The position numbers and the translations under genes are program-made. Below, piece after piece: positions 10,030 through 20,081 of a stretch of 34,384 bases of DNA; the first letter of the stretch is position 1, and the number at the start of each line of letters is the position of its first letter. The notes under the pieces were generated by a model. It was given only the letters and a program-made list of their open reading frames with translations, did not search any database and was not told the origin of the DNA. This stretch comes from Pseudolabrys sp. (GTDB lineage: Bacteria; Pseudomonadota; Alphaproteobacteria; Rhizobiales; Xanthobacteraceae), in the NCBI GenBank assembly GCA_029255525.1, contig JANLJK010000310.1, positions 1 to 34,384 of the forward strand, read 5' to 3'.

Positions 10030-10664
10030 GTATGCCGGTCATGCGACCTTCCGTACTGCTGCTGGCACTTTGCGCATTGTTGCCGGTGCCTGCCTTTGCC
10101 CAGACCAAGCCGGGCAAAATCGACATCAAGGATGCCGCCACGCTGATCGGCAAGACGCTCGACGAGGACACGCAATACGCCGCCGGCGGCCCCGACGCCG
10201 CGCGCGTGACCGTGAACGACTGGAGCTACGGTTTCGCCTTCGACGATCCGGGTTTGCAGCGTCTCGCTAGCACCAAAGAAGGCGGCAAAGGCACCGCGCT
10301 GCTGTCGACCGTGATGATTTACAACCAGCGCTGCAAGCGGACCGATAAAGCCGTGCCGTTCGCCTTCGACGGCGACGAGCGCTTTCCGCTCAAGGGCAGC
10401 GTCGCCAAAGGCCGTCGCGCCGAAGCCTGGGTGCATTTCAGCAAGAACAATGCTTATGAGCCCGCGCCCACCAGGATCGGCATGACGTTTTCCGAGAACG
10501 ATGGCGCGCTCTATTTCAAACTCGATCCGGCGCAATTGGCGCGTTACGAGCGCATCGCGCTCTGCCCGACCGCGGCGGCGCCTGACGCCAAACCCACGCG
10601 CTGCGCGATTTTCAGCCTCGCCGGCTTCGTCCGCGCCTACGACTTCGTCTGCGATGCCAGATAA
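10026..10664 (+). CDS. Secreted hypothetical protein
   Basis: Signal peptide (MRPSVLLLALCALLPVPAFAQ); GTG start overlaps the PAP2 stop; ATG 10032 or 10041 possible. Confidence 0.6.
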   Translation: MSMPVMRPSVLLLALCALLPVPAFAQTKPGKIDIKDAATLIGKTLDEDTQYAAGGPDAARVTVNDWSYGFAFDDPGLQRLASTKEGGKGTALLSTVMIYNQRCKRTDKAVPFAFDGDERFPLKGSVAKGRRAEAWVHFSKNNAYEPAPTRIGMTFSENDGALYFKLDPAQLARYERIALCPTAAAPDAKPTRCAIFSLAGFVRAYDFVCDAR

Positions 10665-10670
10665 CCGACG

Positions 10671-12977
10671 CTAGAGCGCGACGATGGTCGGCGCGACGGT
10701 CATCTCGGCCACGAAGGCGACGCGATCGCGCCCGCCGATCTTGGCGGCATAGAGCATCTCGTCGGCCCGGGCGATCAGGAACTCGGCCGTGTCGTCCTTG
10801 CGATATTCGGTGATGCCGAAGCTGCAAGTTACCGACGGCATGTTGTCGTAGGCGAGCGAGCGGATGCCCCCACGCAGCTTCTCGGCGAGTGCCACGGCTT
10901 CCTTGATCTGCAAGCCGGGCGTCAGGACCATGAATTCCTCCCCGCCCCAGCGGGCCAGCACGTCGCTGGTGCGGATGTGCGCCGAGACGAAGTGTGCAAT
11001 TTCAACCAGGACTCTGTCGCCGGCCTGATGGCCGTAGGTGTCGTTCACGTGCTTGAAATGGTCGACGTCGAACAAAATGAGCGACAGCGGCATGGCATAC
11101 CGCTGCGCGCGCAAAATTTCGCCGGCGAGTACGCGGTTGAACTTGCGGCGGTTATAGATACCGGTCAGTGGGTCCGTGGCGGCGCGGAAATCGAGGTGAC
11201 GCGCAAGCTCTTCGAGTTGCAGCCGCTTCTCGAGCTGCACGTTGTCGTACAGCGAACGCTCGCGCCCGACCAGATAAAATACCGCGAGAATGGCCATCTG
11301 TAAGGTGACGATGATGCCCAGCACGCGACTGGCGAAGATGCCCTGCGGCGAATTGAGCGTCACCAAGGACCAGTCGCCATGCAGCAAGGCGCGCCGTTGC
11401 ACATAGTCCCGGGTGTTATCGACGACCACCCAGGCCGGATTGAATACTTCCTCCTTGAGCAGCGGACGCGTGTTCAAGTTGCCGTAATCACGCGCGAGCG
11501 CCTGCCGGATCGCCTCGGGTTGCGGCCACATCATCCGGTACATCATCGATGGCCGGTTGGTCATGACCACGACGCCATCGCCGTCGACGATGAAGAATGA
11601 ACGTTCGAAGTGGCGCAGGCTGCCCTCGACGGTATCGATGTTCTTGACCATGACGGCGGCGCCGACGATTGAGCCGCCTTCGGCGCGGACCGGAAAACTC
11701 GCATAATAGTTACGGGTTTGACTGCCAGGATCGACAGTAAAATGAAAGCCTGCCTGTCCGACCAAGGCGGCGACGAAATAAGGCGCGTTGGCGTTGTTCC
11801 GGTTGCGCGCCGCGTTGCCCTTCGCGGCACCGGCGACCACGTGGCCAGACAGGTCGAGCAAAAAACCGTCGCTGGCGTCGGACACCGCGACATCGCGATT
11901 CAGCACCGAGATGGCGCGGGCATTGTCGCCGCCCGCGGATAGCAGGTCGCGCACTTCGGGCGTTTCCGCCGCTGCTTTGGCTGCATTTTCGACGGGTGCG
12001 GTTTCACCGGCAAGACGGCTTGCGATGAGGTCGAGGTCGCCAAGCGCGGCCGTTTCAACATGGCTGCGATAGACGCCACCGAGGTATTCCGTCAGGCACC
12101 AGCCCACGACCAGGATCGATGTCATTACGAAAAGCGTGCGCAGAAACTGCCGTTGCATGAAAGCCGAATAACGCGGCGAGGCCACGCTATCGACCTGCCG
12201 TTGGCTCCAGGCGCCCCAGAGGCTGAACGCGATGAGGCACGCCAATAGCGCGCGCACGAGTTGGATCGGCGTGTGCGTGACATCGGAGAAGACCGCGTAG
12301 TCGACCATATCGAACGGCAGAAAATCGGTTTCAGGTGCGATGAGCCCGCTTGCGCAGGCATAAAGCGCGAAGCCGATGGCAGCCGACATCTTCCAGCGCC
12401 GGTTCGCCGACGCGGCCGTTCTCGCATGCAAGGCGAGCACAAGGCCGGTGGCCAGCGCCGCCGGGAAGCCGATGCCATAGCGTCCGAAAGCATTGGCGCT
12501 GAGCAGGCCGGCATGAAATGCGCCGACGGCCATGAAGATCGCCAACGGAAGATAAATCCAGCGTCCCGGCGCCTTGTAACCGAGATAGACGGCATCGAGC
12601 CGCGCGAACTCCGCGAGCGCCAGGAAGGAGATCATCATTGTGGCCAGGCGCACGACGGTGAACGACACCGAGTCGCCGATGACCAGCGCCAGCAGATCGA
12701 GCCATTCAAGCATGCCGTGAAGAAAGCCGAAGGCCGCCATGAACAGCCATGGCATCCGCTGTTCCGCTCCACGTGCGAGCGCAAGGCTGACCCATCCGAG
12801 CAGCACAAAGGCCAGCCCGTAAAAGAAGAAGATGAAGTCGAGTTGCGCGGCGAAAAAGACGGCCATGGAAACCTGGAAGCGCGATCGAGCGGGCACCTGC
12901 GATGCGCAGGTCTTGGCATTCCAATGCAAGGCAGTGGGCGCGCGCGGCGCCTGCTTCCGCGCCGTTGTAAGGGACAA
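10671..12977 (-). CDS. Membrane diguanylate cyclase with N-terminal 7-8 TM region, PDC-like sensor and GGDEF domain
   Basis: Multiple hydrophobic segments, sensor domain, then DPLTGIYNRRKFNR...RTSDVLARWGGEEFMVL (I-site plus GGEEF); start uncertain (MAVFFAAQLDFIFF also plausible). Confidence 0.85.
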   Translation of the reverse strand: MSLTTARKQAPRAPTALHWNAKTCASQVPARSRFQVSMAVFFAAQLDFIFFFYGLAFVLLGWVSLALARGAEQRMPWLFMAAFGFLHGMLEWLDLLALVIGDSVSFTVVRLATMMISFLALAEFARLDAVYLGYKAPGRWIYLPLAIFMAVGAFHAGLLSANAFGRYGIGFPAALATGLVLALHARTAASANRRWKMSAAIGFALYACASGLIAPETDFLPFDMVDYAVFSDVTHTPIQLVRALLACLIAFSLWGAWSQRQVDSVASPRYSAFMQRQFLRTLFVMTSILVVGWCLTEYLGGVYRSHVETAALGDLDLIASRLAGETAPVENAAKAAAETPEVRDLLSAGGDNARAISVLNRDVAVSDASDGFLLDLSGHVVAGAAKGNAARNRNNANAPYFVAALVGQAGFHFTVDPGSQTRNYYASFPVRAEGGSIVGAAVMVKNIDTVEGSLRHFERSFFIVDGDGVVVMTNRPSMMYRMMWPQPEAIRQALARDYGNLNTRPLLKEEVFNPAWVVVDNTRDYVQRRALLHGDWSLVTLNSPQGIFASRVLGIIVTLQMAILAVFYLVGRERSLYDNVQLEKRLQLEELARHLDFRAATDPLTGIYNRRKFNRVLAGEILRAQRYAMPLSLILFDVDHFKHVNDTYGHQAGDRVLVEIAHFVSAHIRTSDVLARWGGEEFMVLTPGLQIKEAVALAEKLRGGIRSLAYDNMPSVTCSFGITEYRKDDTAEFLIARADEMLYAAKIGGRDRVAFVAEMTVAPTIVAL

Positions 12978-13246
12978 CTCTTACTAAAACTACGCTGAAG
13001 TATTGTTAATTGGTGCTGTCAGGAAGTGATTACCTGTCGTTGCGCCTTTTGCGTGTGCCCCGACAGGCTGCACCTGATTTGCTGGCGGTGTGACGGTCCG
13101 CCGGCCACCGAAAGCCTGCGATTGAACCAAAGGCGGCTAAGTTCCGACCAAGCCGTGGGTGGCCAATGACGGCCGGCCGAAGAGACGACGCCAGCCGCGG
13201 CATCGCTGCAGCGGCGGTGTGCGATGGCATTTTGGAGGACGTGACG

Positions 13247-15100
13247 ATGAGAGGCTTGGCGCGGGTTTCGACCCTGGCGATTGTGTGCGCGATGGGCTGG
13301 GCGTTTACCCTGCCCGCGTCGGCGTTGGAGATGCTGGATACCAGCCGGCTGCCGCGCGTCACCGGCGCCAAGGACTCCTTCGCCAGCCCGGCGACCACGA
13401 TCTATTTCACGCCGGATACGGTCGCGCGCACGGCCGAGGCCACGCGCAAGGCGCTCGCGGCCGGCGGCTGGCAGCTTTATAGCGCGCCGCATACCGCGCG
13501 TGCGCAAGTGCCGACCATGGAGATCATGACCTTCAAGAAAGGGCCGCAGGCGCTCAACGTCTACATCACGCAGGCGCCGGCGCGGGGCAATGCGACCAGT
13601 GTGAGCTATACGGCGATCACGCTGTTGAACGATCTGCCCTTCCCGGCCGGCGCGGCCGATATCGAATTCGATCCGAACCGCCCGCTGCTCACTTGCGTCA
13701 GCGCCGAACCGGTCGACCAACTGCTCGCTTATTACCGCAAGGAGCTCGGTGCGCGCGGCTGGTCGCTGTGGTCGGCCAAGGCTGGCAAGCTGCCGGACGG
13801 CGGGCCCAATGGCGAGCTCACCGAAAAAGGCGCCTACGGCTATTACATCCGCGAGAACCAGACGCCGCTTATTCTGGTGCTGCAGCGCGTCGCCGATGGC
13901 CGCACCAAGATCGACATCAAGAGCGTGCCGGCCAAGGTGCTCGCCGATGCGCGCGAAGCCGAGCTCAACCGCGACAAGCCGAAGACCGTGGCGGAGCCTG
14001 CGCCCGCCCCGGCAAAGCCGCAGCACACCGCCGCCGACGACATGGCGGATCAGATGATGAAGCAGGCGCAGGACATCATGCGTCAGGCGACCGCCGATGC
14101 GTTGTCGGGCGCGAAGGCGCCGACACCGAAGCCGGCGACGGAACCCGCCGCGCCATTACGTGCGCGCGTCGACAGCGATGTGCCAGTGCCGATGCCGGAG
14201 AATGCCGACGACATCGATTACAATGCCGCCGATGGCAAGCTCGACTATGAGAGCACGGCAAGCGTCAGGTCATTGGCGGCCTTCTATCGCGAGGCGATGA
14301 AGGCAGAGGGCTGGCGCGAGCATAAGACGGTCATCAACGGACCGAAAATGACCGTGCTCGACTTCTCCAAGGCCGACAAGAAGATCTCGTTCACGCTGAT
14401 GCAGATGGGCGCCAGCACCAATGTGAAGGCGGACGGCTCCGGCCTCATCTCGGCGGCAGCGTCCGCAAAGAAGGATGACGCCTCTGTTGCGGTGAGCGCC
14501 GCGCCGGCTTCCGCGGAGGATCTGACCGCCGAAGAATCCAGCGGTCTACCGGTGCCGAAGCGGCGCACCTTGACACAGAGCGAGCGCACGCCGTTCCGTC
14601 AGCAACTCACCGTCAATATTCCGCTCGAACTTTCGGCCGTGCTCGGCTTCTACCGCCGCGAGCTCGAAAAGCGCGGCTGGAAAGAGGACGTCAAAGGCGC
14701 CGTCATCGCCGCCGACAAAGCGAATGTGGCTTTCACGACTCCGGAAGGCAGCGCCGTGCTGAAGCTTGCCCGCAAGGACAATGAGACGACCGTCACGCTT
14801 CGTGTGAGGAACCCGGAAGCCGCCAAGAAAGCGGGCGTGTTGCCGAATGCCGGCCAGACCAAGGTGCTGTTCGGCAACATGACTGCAAGCGAGGCCTCGA
14901 TCACCATCGACAACAAGACCATCAAGATCGGCGCCGGTGTCGGCGCTAAGAAGCCGGACGGCCCGACGCTCGACCTCAAGCCCGGCAAGTACAAGGTCAC
15001 GCTGAAGGGCGGCCAAAGCGAAGAGATCGACGTCGCGGCCGACGAGGCCTGGGGACTTCTGGTCGGGCCCGGCGGCGTGCTGCCGTTGAACGTCTATTGA
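13247..15100 (+). CDS. Secreted protein with four divergent ~85-95 aa repeats and a C-terminal beta-rich domain
   Basis: Signal peptide MRGLARVSTLAIVCAMGWAFTLPASALE; repeated (F/Y)YRxELxxxGW motif; start chosen at MRGLARV. Confidence 0.75.
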   Translation: MRGLARVSTLAIVCAMGWAFTLPASALEMLDTSRLPRVTGAKDSFASPATTIYFTPDTVARTAEATRKALAAGGWQLYSAPHTARAQVPTMEIMTFKKGPQALNVYITQAPARGNATSVSYTAITLLNDLPFPAGAADIEFDPNRPLLTCVSAEPVDQLLAYYRKELGARGWSLWSAKAGKLPDGGPNGELTEKGAYGYYIRENQTPLILVLQRVADGRTKIDIKSVPAKVLADAREAELNRDKPKTVAEPAPAPAKPQHTAADDMADQMMKQAQDIMRQATADALSGAKAPTPKPATEPAAPLRARVDSDVPVPMPENADDIDYNAADGKLDYESTASVRSLAAFYREAMKAEGWREHKTVINGPKMTVLDFSKADKKISFTLMQMGASTNVKADGSGLISAAASAKKDDASVAVSAAPASAEDLTAEESSGLPVPKRRTLTQSERTPFRQQLTVNIPLELSAVLGFYRRELEKRGWKEDVKGAVIAADKANVAFTTPEGSAVLKLARKDNETTVTLRVRNPEAAKKAGVLPNAGQTKVLFGNMTASEASITIDNKTIKIGAGVGAKKPDGPTLDLKPGKYKVTLKGGQSEEIDVAADEAWGLLVGPGGVLPLNVY

Positions 15101-15105
15101 AGAAA

Positions 15106-15138
15106 GTCATTCCGGGGCGCGCGCGAACCCGGAATGAC
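15106..15138. repeat. 33-bp palindromic intergenic element (minimal copy)
   Basis: GTCATTCCGGG (15106-15116) and CCCGGAATGAC (15128-15138), perfect 11-bp inverted repeat between convergent genes. Confidence 0.75.
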
Positions 15139-15141
15139 AGC

Positions 15142-16165
<1,024 letters not shown>

Positions 16166-16173
<8 letters not shown>

Positions 16174-16837
16174 CGGTCGCCGTCTCCGCCTCTAAGTGTT
16201 CGAGGCCCGGATGCAGCCGCATCTGCACCGTGTTCCAGATGCGCTCCGCGACGATATCGCGCGGGGCGCGGCCGTCGACGACGATGATGCGCTTGGGCTC
16301 GCGGTCGGCGAGCGCCCGATAGGCGGTGCGCAGTTGCTCGTGGAATTCGACCGACTCGGATTCGAAGCGGTCGGCCGCCGCTTTGCCGCGCCGCGACTTG
16401 GCGCGCGCGAGCCCCACGGCCGCCGGCACGTCGAGCATGAAGGTCAATTCCGGCCAGCAATCGCCGACGGTGACGCGTTCGAGCCCGCGGATCAGCTTGC
16501 CGTCGACGTTGCCGAGCACGCCCTGATAGACGCGGGTGGAGTCGATGAAGCGGTCGCAGATCACCCATTTGCCGGCCTCGAGCGCCGGCCGGATGGTGTT
16601 GTTGACGTGGTCGTCGCGCGCGGCCGCGAACAGGATTGCCTCGGTCTCGGAGCCGAGCGGCTTGGCGATGCCCGACAGGATGATGTGGCGGATGATCTCG
16701 GCGCCCGGCGAGCCGCCCGGCTCGCGCGTCAGCACCACCTCGATGCCGGCCGATTTGAGATGCGCGGCGAGCGTCGCCGCATGCGTGGACTTGCCGCTGC
16801 CCTCGCCGCCTTCGAAGGTGATGAAATGTCCGCGCAT
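16166..16837 (-). CDS. tmk: Thymidylate kinase
   Basis: GHFITFEGGEGSGKSTHA, LTREPGGSPGAE, DRFIDSTRVYQG; overlaps the holB start. Confidence 0.95.
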
Positions 16838-16846
16838 CTACTGTCC

Positions 16847-16982
16847 GTCATTCCGGGACGCCGCCATAAGAGCGGCTACGCGCGTCTTCGACGCGCTATG
16901 GCGGCGGGCCCGGAATCCATACTCCGCAGCGCCGGGGTTATGGATTCCGGGCTCGCGGCCTTCGGCCGCGCCCCGGAATGAC
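16847..16982. repeat. 136-bp composite palindromic intergenic element with nested hairpins
   Basis: Same 11-bp terminal inverted repeats (16847-16857 / 16972-16982) as 15106-15138, enclosing hairpins CGCCGCCATA/TATGGCGGCG, GCCCGGAATCCATA/TATGGATTCCGGGC and GCGGCC-TTC-GGCCGC. Confidence 0.85.
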
Positions 16983-17025
16983 AAGGTGAGAGTGGCGAGG
17001 CCGAGAGCGCACCGAAGGTACCTCA

Positions 17026-18264
17026 TCATAACTTTTCCGCCCCGGCGCGGAACAGCGCGATTGCCATTTCAGTCACAGCATCCAGGGCGCGCTGCGGCAG
17101 CGAGCCGCGCTCAACGCTTTCGGTCGCCTTCAAAGGCTGCGTCAGGATCAGCGTGTCGTTGCGCCAGACCTTGAGGTTGCCGATCGGCTGGCCTTGCGCG
17201 ATAGGCGCGGCCACCGGCCCGGTATAGGCGATGCGGGCGATCAGGCGGTCGCCGCCGGCCTTCGGCATCATCACCCGTACCGGCCCGTTCGCCATCAAGG
17301 CGACGCGGCCGGTGGCGCCGCCATACACCTTCGCCGTGCCGATGACCTGGCCTTCGGCGAACAGGATGCGCTGCTCGAAGCTGCGGAAGCCCCATTCCAG
17401 GAGCTTCTTGGCCTCGTCGGCGCGCTCCTTCGCGGACTTGAGACCGTTGACCACCACGATCAGCCGCAGACCGTTCTGCACCGCCGAGCCGACCAGACCG
17501 TAACCGGCATCCTTGGTGAAACCGGTCTTGAGGCCGTCGGCGCCGATGCCCATCGGCAGCAGCGGGTTGCGGTTCGGCTGCTTGATCTTGTTCCAGGTGT
17601 AATCGGTCTGCCCGAACAGCTTATAGAAATCGGGATAGGTCAGGATGATGTGGCGGGAGAGCGTGGCGAGCTCGCGGGTCGTCACCTTGGTGCCGGGATC
17701 GGGCAAGCCGTTTGAGTTTGTGAACACCGACTGCGTCAGGCCGATCTCTCTCGCGCGCTGCGTGATCTTGGCGCCGAACTCGGCTTCGTTGCCGGCGATC
17801 GCCTCCGCCAGGACGATGCAGGCATCATTGGCCGACTGGATGATCAGGCCGTGCAGCAGGTCGTCGACGCTGACGCGGCTGTGGAGCGCGGCGAACATGG
17901 TCGAGCCGCCGGACGGCGCGCCGCCTTTGCGCCAGGCATTCTCGCTGACCGGGTATTCGTCGGACAGATTGATGCGGCCTTGCTTGATCTCGTGGAAGAC
18001 GTATTCGGCCGTCATCAGCTTGGCGAGCGAGTCCGGGAAGATCAGCTTGTCGGGATCGCGCTCGAACAGCACACCGCCATTGTCGGCGTCGATCAGGATG
18101 GCGTGCGGCGCCGTGATCTGCGGCTCGTCTTTCTTCGGCTGGGCGGTGGCGTCGCGCTTCTGCGCCCAGGCCGGCAGGCCGCAGGCCACGACGGCGATCG
18201 CGGCCGCCGCCAGGGCTGCCATCGTCCAACGTCCGATCATCGGGGAAGCGCGCCGGGCCATCAT
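17026..18264 (-). CDS. D-alanyl-D-alanine carboxypeptidase (penicillin-binding protein, peptidase S11)
   Basis: PDSLAKLMTAEYVF (SxxK), SANDACIVLAEAIAG (SxN), DGLKTGFTKDAG (KTG), signal peptide. Confidence 0.93.
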   Translation of the reverse strand: MMARRASPMIGRWTMAALAAAAIAVVACGLPAWAQKRDATAQPKKDEPQITAPHAILIDADNGGVLFERDPDKLIFPDSLAKLMTAEYVFHEIKQGRINLSDEYPVSENAWRKGGAPSGGSTMFAALHSRVSVDDLLHGLIIQSANDACIVLAEAIAGNEAEFGAKITQRAREIGLTQSVFTNSNGLPDPGTKVTTRELATLSRHIILTYPDFYKLFGQTDYTWNKIKQPNRNPLLPMGIGADGLKTGFTKDAGYGLVGSAVQNGLRLIVVVNGLKSAKERADEAKKLLEWGFRSFEQRILFAEGQVIGTAKVYGGATGRVALMANGPVRVMMPKAGGDRLIARIAYTGPVAAPIAQGQPIGNLKVWRNDTLILTQPLKATESVERGSLPQRALDAVTEMAIALFRAGAEKL

Positions 18265-18342
18265 CCATGCCTTTCGTCGCCGGATTCGCCCAAACGGCGG
18301 ATCACGACGAACAATGGCGATGATGTGGCGAAAAAATACGGC

Positions 18343-19254
18343 TCAGTAAAGGCCGCGACCGCTCATGAAGCTGCCGCGGCTTTCGACCGCGGGCGTGGCG
18401 AAGGAAGAAACCGGCGCGGCGGTGCGCTCCGCCGGCTCATCCGGCACGGAGCGGACCGAGGCGAGCGCGAAATCCGGCTGGCGCTGTGGCGCTGCTGGCG
18501 CCGCGGTGACGGTCTGGTGGTCGCTGTCGTCGCCCAGGCGGTAAGGCCGCTCGGGCGGCAGCGCCGGGGCCCGGCTGGCGACCTGGGACATCGGACGGGA
18601 ATCGAAATAGGGCGCGAAGGGCTTGCCGGCGGAGGCGACCATCACCGGCGCCTGGGCCGGTGTGCCCTCCCGCAGGGTCGCGACCAGCTTGCGGTCGTCG
18701 GAGCCTTGGAGCGGGGCGCGGCCGATATACTCGACCTTCACCTTGGCGACGCCGTGGCCGTGGAAGTCCAGGAGCCTCGCGGTCTTGACCGACAGATCGA
18801 TGAGGCGGTTGCCGACATAAGGCCCACGGTCGTTGACGCGCACGACGATGGACTTGCGGTTGGCCATGTTGGTGACGCGGACATAAGACGGCAGCGGCAG
18901 CGTCGGATGCGCGGCCGTGATCGACTCCATGTCGAAGATTTCGCCATTGGCGGTGTAGCGGCCGTGGAAGTCGTCGCCGTACCAGGAGGCGAGCCCGACC
19001 GCGCTGTAATGCGGGTCCTCTTCCGGGACATAGACGCGGCCGGCGACCGTATAGGGCTTGCCGACGCGGTAGACGCCGCCGCCCTTCGGCACCGGCTGGC
19101 CGGGCTCGACCACGCGGGCGCTGGCGGCCACGCCGTATTTCGGATCGATCTTGCTGGAGACGCCGCTCGAACAGTTCGCGAGCGTCAGGCAGCCGGCGCC
19201 CAGGGCGAGCAGGCGCGCACAACGGCTGAACTGGCCGATCCCCCCGAAATCCAT
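18343..19254 (-). CDS. rlpA: Septal ring lytic transglycosylase RlpA family lipoprotein
   Basis: GLASWYGDDFHGRYTANGEIFDMESITAAHPTLPLPSYVRVTNMANRKSIVVRVNDRGPY; start at MDFGGIGQF; Cys after LTLAN. Confidence 0.92.
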   Translation of the reverse strand: MDFGGIGQFSRCARLLALGAGCLTLANCSSGVSSKIDPKYGVAASARVVEPGQPVPKGGGVYRVGKPYTVAGRVYVPEEDPHYSAVGLASWYGDDFHGRYTANGEIFDMESITAAHPTLPLPSYVRVTNMANRKSIVVRVNDRGPYVGNRLIDLSVKTARLLDFHGHGVAKVKVEYIGRAPLQGSDDRKLVATLREGTPAQAPVMVASAGKPFAPYFDSRPMSQVASRAPALPPERPYRLGDDSDHQTVTAAPAAPQRQPDFALASVRSVPDEPAERTAAPVSSFATPAVESRGSFMSGRGLY

Positions 19255-19556
19255 GCTGCGACCTTGAATCCCCTGCGAAGCGCTCACATTAACCTGAACG
19301 GGCCGCCTGGGAAACCTCCAGCGCGACGTCGTGGTAAACGAACGGTTGTCCGCAAGGCCGTCGCGGGGCCAGCACGTTCGCGTAGACGCCTTTGCCGTCA
19401 AGGACTTAAGGCGCGGCCCTCGGCTTCTTGGCGCAACGGCCGGCTTTGAGACCCCTTGCAACGGCGCGCCGCATCGACCATTGGATGACCCGCGCGCGCG
19501 ATAGCCGCCCTGCCCGGTTTTCGGGACGAGGACCGGCGTCCGGTGCGCTCTGCGAT

Positions 19557-19646
19557 GGAAGGGTGGCCGAGTGGTTTAAGGCACCGGTCTTGAAAACCGG
19601 CGTGGGTGCAAGCCCACCGTGAGTTCGAATCTCACCCCTTCCGCCA
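19557..19646 (+). tRNA. tRNA-Ser (anticodon TGA at 19591-19593)
   Basis: Acceptor GGAAGGG/CCCTTCC, D-arm GCCGAGTGGTTTAAGGC, anticodon arm CCGGTCTTGAAAACCGG, long variable arm GTGGGTGCAAGCCCAC, T-arm TGAGTTCGAATCTCA, encoded GCCA 3' end. Confidence 0.97.
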
Positions 19647-19704
19647 TTTTGGCCCCTCGGGTAGCGATCCCTCGCCGCGTGATTGTTTGCGCTTTCGCTA
19701 CCCG

Positions 19705-19920
19705 TCACCGTTCGTCGTCAATGGCGATACTGAGTTGGTAGCGGGTGTGCCGCAGCTCGCCTGTTTTTTTTGAGTGCCCCCTTCTCGACAAGGTCTTGCA
19801 AGTCTCTTGTTGCCGTGGCGCAGACGCTCGCTGCAAAACTCGGCCAGCATGCCCTTGGCCTGACCGACGACCAGACTGTTGAGCTGATCGCTCCCCGCGC
19901 CTTGCACGCCATCGTGTGGT
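19705..19920 (-). pseudogene. Frameshifted C-terminal remnant resembling a winged-helix tail of a Fic-family protein
   Basis: Minus-strand frames join as ...SFAASVCATATRDLQDLVEKGALKK / KTGELRHTRYQLSIAIDDER*, with a frame change at an 8-nt homopolymer (T8 on the + strand, ~19763-19770). Confidence 0.4.
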
Positions 19921-20081
19921 TGGCCGCTTGACGCAGGTCAATATGGCGCCGGAAGGCCATGCCAATTGTACATCAGTTGGGCGCGAAATGACGCCTCCTG
20001 TGTGCCGGGATTGCGAAGCTTAGGCCCTGTCAGGGCAATGCCTCCTCCATCGCCGGCAATGCCCTCCCGAAGGAGAGGCCG

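Noticed and set aside
17851-19449. 532-aa plus-strand ORF across the carboxypeptidase/rlpA region
   Set aside because: Antisense of two well-recognised genes; low-complexity Arg/Ala/Gly-rich translation typical of GC-rich shadow frames.
19557-20081. Intact tRNA-integrated genomic island
   Set aside because: No integrase and no second copy of the tRNA-Ser 3' end seen downstream; only a small degenerate coding remnant is supported.
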